DNA from: CALMFG01 sp963674805
Lineage (GTDB): Bacteria > Bacillota > Clostridia > Christensenellales > CALMFG01
Assembly (NCBI GenBank): GCA_963674805.2
Contig: CAXXNY010000006.1
Coordinates: 124,001-188,000 of the forward strand
DNA length: 64,000 nt
Direction of reading: 5' to 3'
Positions 50,455-59,310 of this stretch are shown here, piece after piece; positions within the stretch are counted from its first letter, which is position 1; each line of letters begins with the position of its first letter. Made by a program: the position numbers and the translations under genes. Under the pieces are notes generated by a model. The model did not search any database, was not told the DNA's origin, and saw nothing but the letters and a program-made list of their open reading frames with translations.

Positions 50455-52815
50455 ATGGATCAACGTGTCATACGTATATTAGAATTCGATAAAATCCGCC
50501 AGATGCTGGCCGAAAAGGCGGTATCCGAACTCGGCAGGCAGCTGGCGCTGAAACTAAAGCCGGCAACAGACATTAATAGCGTCACCGCCTTAATGGAAGA
50601 GACCAAAGAGGCGGAAAGCATTCTGATGCGCTATTCGAGCGCACCGCTGATGTCTTTCAGCGATGTGAAAAGCGAGGTCAAGCGCCTGGAAACACAGGGT
50701 GTTTTGAACTGCAAAGAACTGCTCAGATTAAACGGTGTATTCAAGGCCGCGAAAACTGCGAAGGCGAATATTAAAAAAGACAATGAGGGCCAAATCCGCA
50801 TCCTGCCAGAAATGGCCGGCCGTTTATTTTTTGACGGGGCGTTTATACAGCGGATTGACAACGCAGTTCTGGATGAGACCCATCTGGCGGACGGAGCATC
50901 GGACGAACTGTTCCGCTTAAGGCGCGCGCTCAACCGCGAGAATGATAAATTGCGGGATAAACTGTCGTCGCTGGCCAAAGACGAGCATATCAGCCGCTAC
51001 CTTCAGGACGCCATTGTCACCAGCAGGAACGGGCGCTATGTGGTGCCGGTGAAAGCCGAACATAAAAAGGATGTCAAAGGATTGGTGCATGACCAGTCCG
51101 CGAGCGGACAAACGCTGTTTATTGAGCCGGAAAGCGTCGTAGAGGCAAATAATAAAATACGGGAACTGGAAGCCGAGATTAAGGCGGAAGAACACCGTAT
51201 TCTGGCTGAGCTCAGTGCGGCGGCCGCGCCGTATTATGACGCTTTTGCCGCAGATACCGAGATTCTGGCGTATCTTGATCTTGTATTTTCGAAAGCGAGC
51301 CTTGCCGGAAGCATGAAGGCCTCACCGCCGGAATTCAACGAAGACGGCATTCTGCATATTAAGTCCGGACGGCATCCGCTGGTCAATGCGAAAACAGTCG
51401 TGCCGGTGACGATCATGATCGGCGGGGACTATACGGCGCTGATTGTGACCGGACCGAATACAGGCGGCAAGACGGTGTCACTCAAGACCTGCGGGCTTTT
51501 TCAGCTGATGGCGCAGTCCGGGCTGTTTCTGCCGGCGCTGGCGAGTACCACACTGCCGGTGTTTAAGCGCATCTTTGCGGATATCGGTGATGAACAGAGT
51601 ATTGAGCAGAGCCTGAGCACGTTTTCATCGCATATGGCTAATATCATCCCGATATTAAAAAATGCGAAAACCGGTGCACTGGTGCTATTGGACGAACTCG
51701 GTGCGGGCACCGATCCGGCCGAAGGCGCGGCGCTTGCGATGAGCATCCTGGAAGAAGTGAAAAACAACGGTGCGTATGTGATGGCGACCACGCATTATAG
51801 CGAAATTAAGGCGTTTGCGATGGCTGAGCCCGGATATGAGAACGCCAGCATGGAGTTTGATATCAAAACCTTATCGCCGACTTACCGGCTTAAAATGGGG
51901 ATTCCGGGGCTGTCAAATGCATTTGAGATCAGCCGGAAGCTGGGCATATCAGACCATGTCGTGGCGCGGGCAAAATCCCATATGACCGAAGAGCGCACCC
52001 GTTTTGAACAGCTGCTCAATGAGGCGGCGGCATCCGAAGAGGAAGCGCGCAAAAAAATAGAACAGGCTGAAGACTTTAAGCGTAAATCACAGTCCTTAAA
52101 AGATAAAGCAAAACTGCAGCAGGAAAAAGCGGAAAAGCAGGAAAAAGCAATCATCCGCAAGGCAAAAGAAGAAGCGGCGGAAGTGATTAAGGCGGCGCGC
52201 GAAGAGGCTGAAGCCGTAATCAGCAGCCTGAAAAAAGCAAGGCCGGAAAACGAACGCGAATTAACACAGGCTATTCAGTCCGCCCGGTCGGCACTGGAGC
52301 AGCAGCGGCAGGCATTGTCGGATGGTATCAAGGATATGGATAAACCCGGAACGCCGGGCGAGATGCAAATCCAAGTCGGCGACGAAGTCAAACTGATCGG
52401 TGTCGGCACAAAAGGTACGGTGCTTGAAGCGCCCGACAACAAAGGCATCTTTCAGATTCAAGCCGGCGTGATGAAGCTGAGCGCCCATGTATCAGAGATA
52501 GAGAGCATTAAACCCGCTGAAAAGACTCAAATTAAAGCAACCTCCAGGCTGGTTAAGCAGGCGCCGTCACAGGCGAAAATGGAGATTGATATCCGCGGGC
52601 TCACCATAGACGAAGGCATAATGGAGCTGGACCAATACCTGGATGAAATGTTTTTATCGGGATTAAAAGAGGTCAGCATCATCCATGGAAAAGGTACAGG
52701 GAAACTGAGAGCCGGTATCCATGAGTTCATTAAACGCCACAAGCACGTCGCATCATACCGGTTAGGCACATTCGGAGAAGGAGAAACGGGTGTAACGATT
52801 GTAACTTTGAAATGA
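50455..52815 (+). CDS. mutS2: Endonuclease MutS2
   Basis: MutS-like ATPase that limits recombination and rescues collided ribosomes in relatives. The core ATPase shows VTGPNTGGKTVSLKTCG (Walker A, near 325), DIGDEQSIEQSLSTFSSHM, and LLDELGAGTDPAEGAALA (Walker B). A long coiled coil spans about residues 515-620. The C-terminal Smr nuclease domain shows IDIRGLTIDEGIMELDQYL and SIIHGKGTGKLR. At 786 residues it is complete. GGAAGAGATAGGA precedes the ATG; the stop overlaps a possible DUF523 start. Confidence 0.97.
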   Translation: MDQRVIRILEFDKIRQMLAEKAVSELGRQLALKLKPATDINSVTALMEETKEAESILMRYSSAPLMSFSDVKSEVKRLETQGVLNCKELLRLNGVFKAAKTAKANIKKDNEGQIRILPEMAGRLFFDGAFIQRIDNAVLDETHLADGASDELFRLRRALNRENDKLRDKLSSLAKDEHISRYLQDAIVTSRNGRYVVPVKAEHKKDVKGLVHDQSASGQTLFIEPESVVEANNKIRELEAEIKAEEHRILAELSAAAAPYYDAFAADTEILAYLDLVFSKASLAGSMKASPPEFNEDGILHIKSGRHPLVNAKTVVPVTIMIGGDYTALIVTGPNTGGKTVSLKTCGLFQLMAQSGLFLPALASTTLPVFKRIFADIGDEQSIEQSLSTFSSHMANIIPILKNAKTGALVLLDELGAGTDPAEGAALAMSILEEVKNNGAYVMATTHYSEIKAFAMAEPGYENASMEFDIKTLSPTYRLKMGIPGLSNAFEISRKLGISDHVVARAKSHMTEERTRFEQLLNEAAASEEEARKKIEQAEDFKRKSQSLKDKAKLQQEKAEKQEKAIIRKAKEEAAEVIKAAREEAEAVISSLKKARPENERELTQAIQSARSALEQQRQALSDGIKDMDKPGTPGEMQIQVGDEVKLIGVGTKGTVLEAPDNKGIFQIQAGVMKLSAHVSEIESIKPAEKTQIKATSRLVKQAPSQAKMEIDIRGLTIDEGIMELDQYLDEMFLSGLKEVSIIHGKGTGKLRAGIHEFIKRHKHVASYRLGTFGEGETGVTIVTLK

Positions 52816-52823
52816 GGTGTGAG

Positions 52824-53258
52824 ATGGTTATTGTAAGTGCTTGTTTAGCAGGAAGGAAGTGCCGGTATAACGGACAGCACGCTTCCGATGAAGCGGTCAT
52901 CAAAATGGTGGAAGAGGGTAAAGCGGTCACTGTCTGCCCCGAAGAAATGGGCGGACTGAAGACACCGCGCATTCCGTGCGAGATTCTGGGCGGAGACGGC
53001 AGGGACGTGCTTGAAGGCCGCGCGATGGTGATTGACCAGACCGGAAGAGACCAGACAAAAGCGTTCATTAAAGGCGCAAAAGCTGTGTTAAAAGCGGCTG
53101 AAAGCTGCGGGGCAAAAAAGGCGATTTTAAAAGGGATCAGCCCGTCCTGCGGATCGACACAGATTTACTGCGGCAAGTTCAACGGCGAAAAGAAAGCGGG
53201 CATGGGTGTGACAGCCGCATTGTTAACAGAAAACGGGATAATCGTGCGGGAAATTTAA
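52824..53258 (+). CDS. DUF523 family protein
   Basis: Unknown function; the family carries conserved cysteines that may bind metal. Here they appear in VSACLAGRKCRYNGQH, AVTVCPEEMGGLKTPRIPCE, and LKGISPSCGSTQIYCG. ATG 52824, behind AGGTGTGAG, gives 144 residues; an in-frame ATG at 52812 that overlaps the mutS2 stop would add 4. Co-transcribed with mutS2. Confidence 0.9.
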   Translation: MVIVSACLAGRKCRYNGQHASDEAVIKMVEEGKAVTVCPEEMGGLKTPRIPCEILGGDGRDVLEGRAMVIDQTGRDQTKAFIKGAKAVLKAAESCGAKKAILKGISPSCGSTQIYCGKFNGEKKAGMGVTAALLTENGIIVREI

Positions 53259-53294
53259 CAAGTTCCTGGCTATCCTGTGAATATTCGGTTAAAC

Positions 53295-53323
53295 TTGAAT
53301 ATAACATCTTTATAATGTATAGC
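53295..53323 (+). promoter_or_regulatory. Promoter of the two-component/HtrA operon
   Basis: TTGAAT (53295-53300), 17 bp, TATAGC (53318-53323). A second TATAAT at 53311-53316 has no good -35. Confidence 0.55.
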
Positions 53324-53384
53324 AGATAGGATATATTGTAAAAAAGATATTGTTTGAAATGAAAAACGTAAAGAGGTGTTTAGG

Positions 53385-54068
53385 ATGAAAAAAGATCTGG
53401 TCTTGTTGATTGACGATGATAAAAATATCTGCAACATGGTCAGAATGTATCTGGAAAAAGACGGATACGATGTGGAAATTGCCTATGACGGCGTCGAGGG
53501 ATTAAAGCGGTTTAGCGAACGGAAACCGGATCTCATCCTGCTTGATATTATGATGCCGGGCAAAGACGGCTGGGAAGTTATCAGGGAAGTCCGGGCAAAA
53601 GCCAGCGTCCCCTGCATCATGCTTTCTGCAAAGGGTGAAACCTTTGATAAGGTGCTGGGGCTTGAACTGGGGGCGGACGATTATATTACAAAGCCCTTTG
53701 AGCCCAAGGAACTTTTAGCGCGCGTTAAAGCGCTGCTGAGGCGCACGAAAGAAAGCCAGACCGAAGAAACTGAACTTACTTTCCAGGATCTTTCGATTAA
53801 TATCGCCAACTATAAAGTGGTGTTTAACGGTAAAGAACTGGAAATGCCGCCGAAGGAAATTGAGCTGCTTTATTTCTTAGCGCTTAAGCAAAACCGTGTG
53901 TTTACACGCGAACAGCTGCTCCAGCAGGTTTGGGGATTTGACTTTTTCGGCGATTCAAGGACAGTGGATGTGCATATCAAGCGTATCCGTGAAAAGCTTT
54001 TTAACGAGGATAAAAACTGGCAGATTAAAACCGTATGGGGAGTAGGCTATAAATTTGAGGTCAGCTGA
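53385..54068 (+). CDS. OmpR/PhoB-family response regulator
   Basis: Receiver domain with IDDDKN acidic pocket, phospho-acceptor in DLILLDIMMPGKDG (Asp near residue 52) and the Lys switch in GADDYITKPFEPKEL. A winged-helix DNA-binding domain follows, with ELEMPPKEIELLYFLALKQ and SRTVDVHIKRIREKL. ATG 53385 behind AAGAGGTG gives 227 residues. It is translationally coupled to the kinase gene (TGATG overlap). Confidence 0.95.
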   Translation: MKKDLVLLIDDDKNICNMVRMYLEKDGYDVEIAYDGVEGLKRFSERKPDLILLDIMMPGKDGWEVIREVRAKASVPCIMLSAKGETFDKVLGLELGADDYITKPFEPKELLARVKALLRRTKESQTEETELTFQDLSINIANYKVVFNGKELEMPPKEIELLYFLALKQNRVFTREQLLQQVWGFDFFGDSRTVDVHIKRIREKLFNEDKNWQIKTVWGVGYKFEVS

Positions 54069-55510
54069 TGTTTAACTCGATCTTTGGCAGGCTGCTGACG
54101 ACTTGTGTTCTGGTTATTTTGATTTCGCTTCTGCTGGCGGTTTCACTGTCGGCTTATTTGATTCGAATGGAATACCTGGAAAGTGTATCCGACAACATGG
54201 AAGCCTACCGGTCGGAGATAAACGACAGCTATCTCGACACACAAATGCCTTCGGTCTCCAACATTGCGTTCTTTAATAAAAACGTGCAATATGTATCGGA
54301 GCAGCAGATTCTGCTGGTCGTGTTTGACCAGCACGGCGGTATCTGGTGGTTTGCACCGAAAGAGATTATCGCGGATGTGGCGATAGATTTAAAAGACAGG
54401 GATTTTGTCCTGATGCGGGCAGCAGCGCTGTCAGGAGAAAAAACCTCGAAGATTATTCAGCAGGATAAGGTGATGAATGTGCCCGTGGTCGGGTATGCCG
54501 CACCATTGCTGGATGAGAAGGGCACCGTGGTCGGCGCGGTGGCCATGTATAAAGCATTGGGCGAGCTGGATGTATTGTTCGGCTCCGTGAACAAGCAATT
54601 TATCATATCGGCGGTGTTGTCGTTTGCGGTGGCGTTTGTACTGATCTGGGCGATTGCGCGGTCCATTACCCGGCCGATTAACTATATGACGCGCTCGGTA
54701 AAACGGATCGCAACCGGAGACTATTCCGCCAGGGTGAATTATACCGGGGAAGACGAAATATCCTATCTTGCGAATGCGTTTAACGAGATGGCGGGGGACC
54801 TTGAAAAACATGAAGCGCTCAGGAATTCGTTCGTCGGGAATGTCTCGCACGAGCTGAGAACTCCTCTGACATCAATCACCGGCTTTATACAGGGAATCAT
54901 GGACGGTACGGTTCCGGAATCGGAGAAGGAAAAATACTTGGATATCGCATTGTCAGAAACCAAGCGCCTGAATGCGTTGATTACAGACCTGATGGAGCTG
55001 TCAAAACTTGAGTCGGGGAAGTTCCCGATCAGGCTGACCGCCTTTGATATTAATGAACTGCTGCGCATCACGCTGATATCATTTGAACAGCGCATTGACA
55101 GCAAAAATCTGAATGTTGACATCGACTTTGAAGCGGATAACATTTATGTGGCTGCCGATAAAGATAAAATCACCCAAGTGGTAACGAATATCATCGATAA
55201 TGCGGTTAAGTTTAATAAACAAAACGGGGTATTGAGAATTAAAGTCAATCTCATCAAAGACAAGGTTTATGTCCGGATTACCAACACCGGAGAACCGATT
55301 GCAGAAAAGGACAAAGACTTTGTGTTTGAAAGATTCTATAAAGCGGATCAATCCCATAACCGGGATATTCCGGGTACAGGCATCGGCCTGTCATTGGTGA
55401 AAAAAATACTGGCACAGCACGGCGAAAGGATTTGGATTGAGGACACAGCAAGGGAAACGACATTTGCCTTTACGCTGGAAAGCGCCAGAGGATTTCAACA
55501 AAACAATTGA
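54068..55510 (+). CDS. Sensor histidine kinase
   Basis: Membrane sensor: helix 1 about residues 7-33, an extracytoplasmic sensor domain of ~130 residues, helix 2 about 178-198, HAMP (ITRPINYMTRSVKRIATGDY). The H-box is NVSHELRTPLTSITGF (phospho-His near 262). The ATPase region shows N-box TQVVTNIIDNAVKFNK and G-boxes FERFYKAD and GTGIGLSLVKKIL. It partners with the upstream regulator; the HtrA protease encoded next suggests a cell-envelope stress signal. Confidence 0.95.
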   Translation: MFNSIFGRLLTTCVLVILISLLLAVSLSAYLIRMEYLESVSDNMEAYRSEINDSYLDTQMPSVSNIAFFNKNVQYVSEQQILLVVFDQHGGIWWFAPKEIIADVAIDLKDRDFVLMRAAALSGEKTSKIIQQDKVMNVPVVGYAAPLLDEKGTVVGAVAMYKALGELDVLFGSVNKQFIISAVLSFAVAFVLIWAIARSITRPINYMTRSVKRIATGDYSARVNYTGEDEISYLANAFNEMAGDLEKHEALRNSFVGNVSHELRTPLTSITGFIQGIMDGTVPESEKEKYLDIALSETKRLNALITDLMELSKLESGKFPIRLTAFDINELLRITLISFEQRIDSKNLNVDIDFEADNIYVAADKDKITQVVTNIIDNAVKFNKQNGVLRIKVNLIKDKVYVRITNTGEPIAEKDKDFVFERFYKADQSHNRDIPGTGIGLSLVKKILAQHGERIWIEDTARETTFAFTLESARGFQQNN

Positions 55511-55538
55511 TTAGCGTAAGCTAAAGGAGGAAACTAAA

Positions 55539-56777
55539 ATGAGCGAGAATTATGACTTTGAAGAATTCGCAAAAAAACCAAGGCGCAAAAAGCGCAACGG
55601 AATCGTTCTTGCTTTTGTTCTGGTCATTATCGTCTGCTTGACGCTCGGCGCATTATTAACAGCGTTGGTCATTAACCCGATGATTGAGTCAGCAGAAAAC
55701 AATAAGCAAGAAGAACCCCGGGCGGCTGTTGAAGAAGCGCTGCCGGAAGCCTCTGCGGAAGCGGAAGACGAATCGGATGTGGCCATCGGCGGGGACAAAC
55801 AGCAGATTCAGCAATATGAAAATCCGGTTATCGGTATTGCTGAAAATCTAGGACCCGCAGTGGTAGGCGTTCGATCCAGCATCCCGCAGTTTTCAGTGGG
55901 GCAGGCGCAGCAGGACGTCGAATCATCTTACGGTTCCGGATTTGTCATCAGCAAAGACGGCTATATTGTGACCAATAATCATGTTATCGAGGGTGCACAG
56001 CGTTATACCGTCGTTATGAATGACGGGGAAGAAATCCGTGCCGAATTAATCGGAAGCGACAGTTATTCAGATATCGCTGTACTGAAAATAGCAACAGACC
56101 GTGACCTGACAGTCGCTCCGATCGGAGATTCCGATAAAGTACGCGTCGGGGAATTGGCAGTCGCGATCGGCAGTCCGCTAGGACAAAGCCTCGGCGGTTC
56201 GGTAACAGTCGGTTATATCAGCGCAGTGAACCGTGAGGTTGAGGGCAGTATGTACCTGCAGACCGACGCCGCAATCAATCCGGGCAACAGCGGCGGACCG
56301 TTGGTTAATTCAGAAGGCGAAGTCATCGGCATTAATGCGCTGAAATCATACCTTGCCGGTATTGATGAATCCGGTATCCCGATCTCAACAGAAGGCATCG
56401 GTTTCGCGATTCCGATCAATGAAGCGATTGATGTGGCGCGGGAAATTATCGAAAACGGCTCAATGGAACGGCCGGGAATCGGTATCCAGTTCTATGCAAT
56501 GACGCAGGAAGATGCAGATCTTTGGGAAGTGCCGCGCGGCGCACTCGTGCAGGATGTCACGGCGGGCGGTCCGGCATCGGTCGGTGGTATGCTGTTGAAT
56601 GATATTATTATCGCTATCGACGGCGAAGAAGTAAAAGACCCTGCCGATGTTCAGGATATGGTAAGACAATTCGCGGTCGGCGATACCGTGGTGTTTAGGG
56701 TATGGCGCGAGAATATCGGCCGCGAGATTGACCTGACACTCGTCATCGGTGACTTAAACCGAATTACACAGCAATAA
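55539..56777 (+). CDS. HtrA/DegP-type serine protease
   Basis: Membrane-anchored quality-control protease. One helix (about residues 20-43) and a Glu/Ala-rich linker lead into the trypsin-like domain with catalytic His in VTNNHVIEGA, Asp in DSYSDIAVLKI and Ser in NPGNSGGPLVN. A single PDZ domain follows (GALVQDVTAGGPASVGGM, then DIIIAIDGEEVKD). At 412 residues it is full length. AAAGGAGG is a perfect ribosome site. It is third in the two-component operon, as is often seen for CssRS- or YycFG-linked HtrA genes. Confidence 0.95.
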   Translation: MSENYDFEEFAKKPRRKKRNGIVLAFVLVIIVCLTLGALLTALVINPMIESAENNKQEEPRAAVEEALPEASAEAEDESDVAIGGDKQQIQQYENPVIGIAENLGPAVVGVRSSIPQFSVGQAQQDVESSYGSGFVISKDGYIVTNNHVIEGAQRYTVVMNDGEEIRAELIGSDSYSDIAVLKIATDRDLTVAPIGDSDKVRVGELAVAIGSPLGQSLGGSVTVGYISAVNREVEGSMYLQTDAAINPGNSGGPLVNSEGEVIGINALKSYLAGIDESGIPISTEGIGFAIPINEAIDVAREIIENGSMERPGIGIQFYAMTQEDADLWEVPRGALVQDVTAGGPASVGGMLLNDIIIAIDGEEVKDPADVQDMVRQFAVGDTVVFRVWRENIGREIDLTLVIGDLNRITQQ

Positions 56778-56790
56778 ACAACAATAAAAA

Positions 56791-56819
56791 AACGGACGGT
56801 TTAACCGTCCGTTTTTTAT
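56791..56819. terminator. Bidirectional terminator
   Basis: AACGGACGG/CCGTCCGTT stem with loop TTTAA, T6 on the plus strand and A-rich on the other, shared by htrA and the converging binding-protein gene. Confidence 0.9.
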
Positions 56820-56826
56820 TTCTCAG

Positions 56827-57807
56827 TTATTCAATTCCGGAAACATAACCCCAGATATCGTTCTTATTGAGGGCGATTTTATCCTGTGAAAACAAAGTGG
56901 AAGAAGCGGTGTAAGATGTATTTTCCAGCTTCTTGCCGCTGCCCAGCGTTACCAGCGCATCATAAATGGCCTTAGCTTCGCCGCTGACGTCGGTTGCCAG
57001 CAATACGTCGATATAACCTTCAGCTGCGCTGTCATAGCCGTTTTTAGAGCCGCTGACCGATACGCGATAGATATGGTCTTGCGCCCCCACGGGTTTTAAA
57101 AGACCGAGTTCGTCCAATGCCGCATCAACGCCTTTGTCAAGCGTTGAGTTGCTGCAGTAAATCGCGCTGATAGTGGGGTATTTTTTCAATATGGACCGCA
57201 TGCCTTCATAGGCAGACTGCAAATTCCAGTTTGAGACCACCTGAATGACGGTAATATTGCCGATCGCATCGATTTCTTCATGGAAACCGTTGCTGGCGTT
57301 TACGGCATTCGGATTGTCCTCCGGCCCGATAATTTCAACCACGATATTTTCCTTGCCGTCATCCGCCTCAGCGATGGCTTTTGCTGCGATACGGCCTTCT
57401 TCTTCAGCATTGTATCCGGCAAAGAACGCGACATCTGCGCCTTCAATCGGCTTTTCAAACAGCACGACCGGTATCTTGGCTGCGTTAGCGGCTTCAATGC
57501 TCCTTAAAACCTCGGTCAGGTTTACCGGACAAATGGCGATGACATTCAGTTCCTGTTCTATAAAACTCGAGATATGCATTTCTTGTGTTTCATAGGTGCC
57601 GTTTGCATTCAGCAGTGTAACCGGATAGCCGTCCTCTTCCGCCATGGCCATGATATCATCGATGACTTTCTTGGTCATACCGATTTCATCGGAAGTTGAA
57701 ATCCCGATATTCGGCGACTGGAAAAGCGAGCAAGACGTATTCATGAGCACGGTTCCGACCAGAACAACCAAAACAACAAGACGCAATATTCTTTTTGACT
57801 TACGCAT
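56827..57807 (-). CDS. Sugar-type substrate-binding lipoprotein, orphan
   Basis: Peripla_BP_4-like lipoprotein. It starts with a basic, hydrophobic leader and a lipobox region ending MNTSCS (Cys near residue 26). The binding fold shows PNIGISTSDEIGMTKK, FIEQELNVIAICPVNL, IPVVLFEKP and IYCSNSTLDKGVDAALDEL. ATG 57807 behind GGAGG gives 326 residues. No ABC permease or ATPase is nearby. It is similar in kind to the 3039-4151 protein but only loosely in sequence. Confidence 0.85.
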   Translation of the reverse strand: MRKSKRILRLVVLVVLVGTVLMNTSCSLFQSPNIGISTSDEIGMTKKVIDDIMAMAEEDGYPVTLLNANGTYETQEMHISSFIEQELNVIAICPVNLTEVLRSIEAANAAKIPVVLFEKPIEGADVAFFAGYNAEEEGRIAAKAIAEADDGKENIVVEIIGPEDNPNAVNASNGFHEEIDAIGNITVIQVVSNWNLQSAYEGMRSILKKYPTISAIYCSNSTLDKGVDAALDELGLLKPVGAQDHIYRVSVSGSKNGYDSAAEGYIDVLLATDVSGEAKAIYDALVTLGSGKKLENTSYTASSTLFSQDKIALNKNDIWGYVSGIE

Positions 57808-58071
57808 ATCTGCCTCCAAAATGATCTACTTAGGGTTTATTATAAGCTATTTTGTATTTTAATAAAAAAAGGAGCCATAGTAAAGAGATAAACCATGAAC
57901 AATGCAGGATATAAATAAATTTAATGTCATTTTAAACCAAAAATCCAGATAAAAAGACATGGAAACTTACAGATCAGAGGCAGGCAACGTACGAATAAGT
58001 AATGATTTATCGACGGATTTATGGTATCATGTATCAGATAATAACATTTCTGAAACTTGGAGAACATTCTC

Positions 58072-59280
58072 ATGGGATTAAAGGCAGGCAAACAAGAACG
58101 ACGCGGGTTTTTTCAGCTGTTGGCGTTTGGCATCTTTAAAATCTCTTTTGGTCTTTATATTAAACTGAAGTATAACGTTAGAATGGAAGACAATGAGGCC
58201 TATAAACTGAAGGGGCCTTATATTCTGCTTGCAAACCATACGCATAATATGGACCCTGTGTTTATTCAGTATTTTTGGCCGCGGATTATTTGTTATGTCG
58301 TCAATGACACCGCGTGGAAGATGAAACTGCTGGCAAAGATACTGGATTCAGTTGGATTCATCCCGATTCGGAAAATGACAACGGATTCACAGTCCGTTCG
58401 CGGCATTCTAAAGAACATAAAAAAGAACAGAATCATCGGAATTTTTCCGGAAGGCAGACGTTCATGGGACGGACGTACGCTGGAGATTATTCCGTCTACC
58501 TCAAATTTGATTAAAAAATTGAAACTGCCGGTGGTTACGGTTGCGATACGGGGTGCGATGATGAGCCTGCCGAGATGGGCATACAAACCCCGGCGCGGCG
58601 AAGTCCGGCTATTCCCGAAGGTGGCACTGACACCGGAACAGATTGAATCGATGTCTGCGGATGAGATTCAGGCAGTGATAGAAAAAGAACTCAGCCACAA
58701 TGAAACTGACTATTTAACCGCTCATCCGGATTTGAAGTTTCGCAGCAAGACCCCGGCCGAATGCCTGGAGTTGTTTGCGTATGTATGCCCCGATTGTAAG
58801 GCACTGGCAAAAATGCGCAGTGAAGGGGATCGCTTGTTTTGCCAGGTTTGCGGCGCGACTTATACATTTCAGCGTAACGCGACGCTTTTTAAGGCGAGCG
58901 AAAATAAACGGTATTCCTTGCCGGAACTCGGCGATTTGCAGGATGCCCATATAAAAGGCGTCATGGATAAAGCGGTTGGACGACAGGATTTTGAACAGAT
59001 GCTGTTTAGTGATAATCATGTAAAGCTGCTCGAATATATCCGCTTTAATCCGCTGGTACCCATTACGGAAGGCACGCTGACGATGAACCCGGACCGGATG
59101 GTGTTCCACGGCAAGGACGGCATCAAGCGGGAATATCCGGCGGCCGATATCTACGGTATCAATATCCAGTCGAACAACCAGCTGGAGTTCACCATAGGGG
59201 AGCGGACGTTTCGGTTTTTATTTAAAGAAAGAGTTTCGCCGTATAAATGGCAGCGCTCTTTGATGTGCGCACAAATGTAA
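58072..59280 (+). CDS. PlsC-type acyltransferase with zinc ribbon and PH/GRAM-like tail
   Basis: The N-terminal half is a lysophospholipid acyltransferase: LLANHTHNMDPVFIQYF keeps the HxxxxD pair, and GIFPEGRRSWDGRTLEI is the acceptor-binding motif. A zinc ribbon follows with Cys pairs in VCPDCKAL and FCQVCGATY (about residues 236-262). The last ~100 residues have a beta-rich PH/GRAM look (TEGTLTMNPDRMVFHGKDG). ATG 58072 behind GGAG; 402 residues. It probably acts on membrane lipids; the purpose of the extra domains is unknown. The 250-base gap upstream (57820-58071) contains no gene I can support. Confidence 0.85.
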   Translation: MGLKAGKQERRGFFQLLAFGIFKISFGLYIKLKYNVRMEDNEAYKLKGPYILLANHTHNMDPVFIQYFWPRIICYVVNDTAWKMKLLAKILDSVGFIPIRKMTTDSQSVRGILKNIKKNRIIGIFPEGRRSWDGRTLEIIPSTSNLIKKLKLPVVTVAIRGAMMSLPRWAYKPRRGEVRLFPKVALTPEQIESMSADEIQAVIEKELSHNETDYLTAHPDLKFRSKTPAECLELFAYVCPDCKALAKMRSEGDRLFCQVCGATYTFQRNATLFKASENKRYSLPELGDLQDAHIKGVMDKAVGRQDFEQMLFSDNHVKLLEYIRFNPLVPITEGTLTMNPDRMVFHGKDGIKREYPAADIYGINIQSNNQLEFTIGERTFRFLFKERVSPYKWQRSLMCAQM

Positions 59281-59310
59281 TAATTTATTTTTATTTTGGA
59301 GGATGGACTA

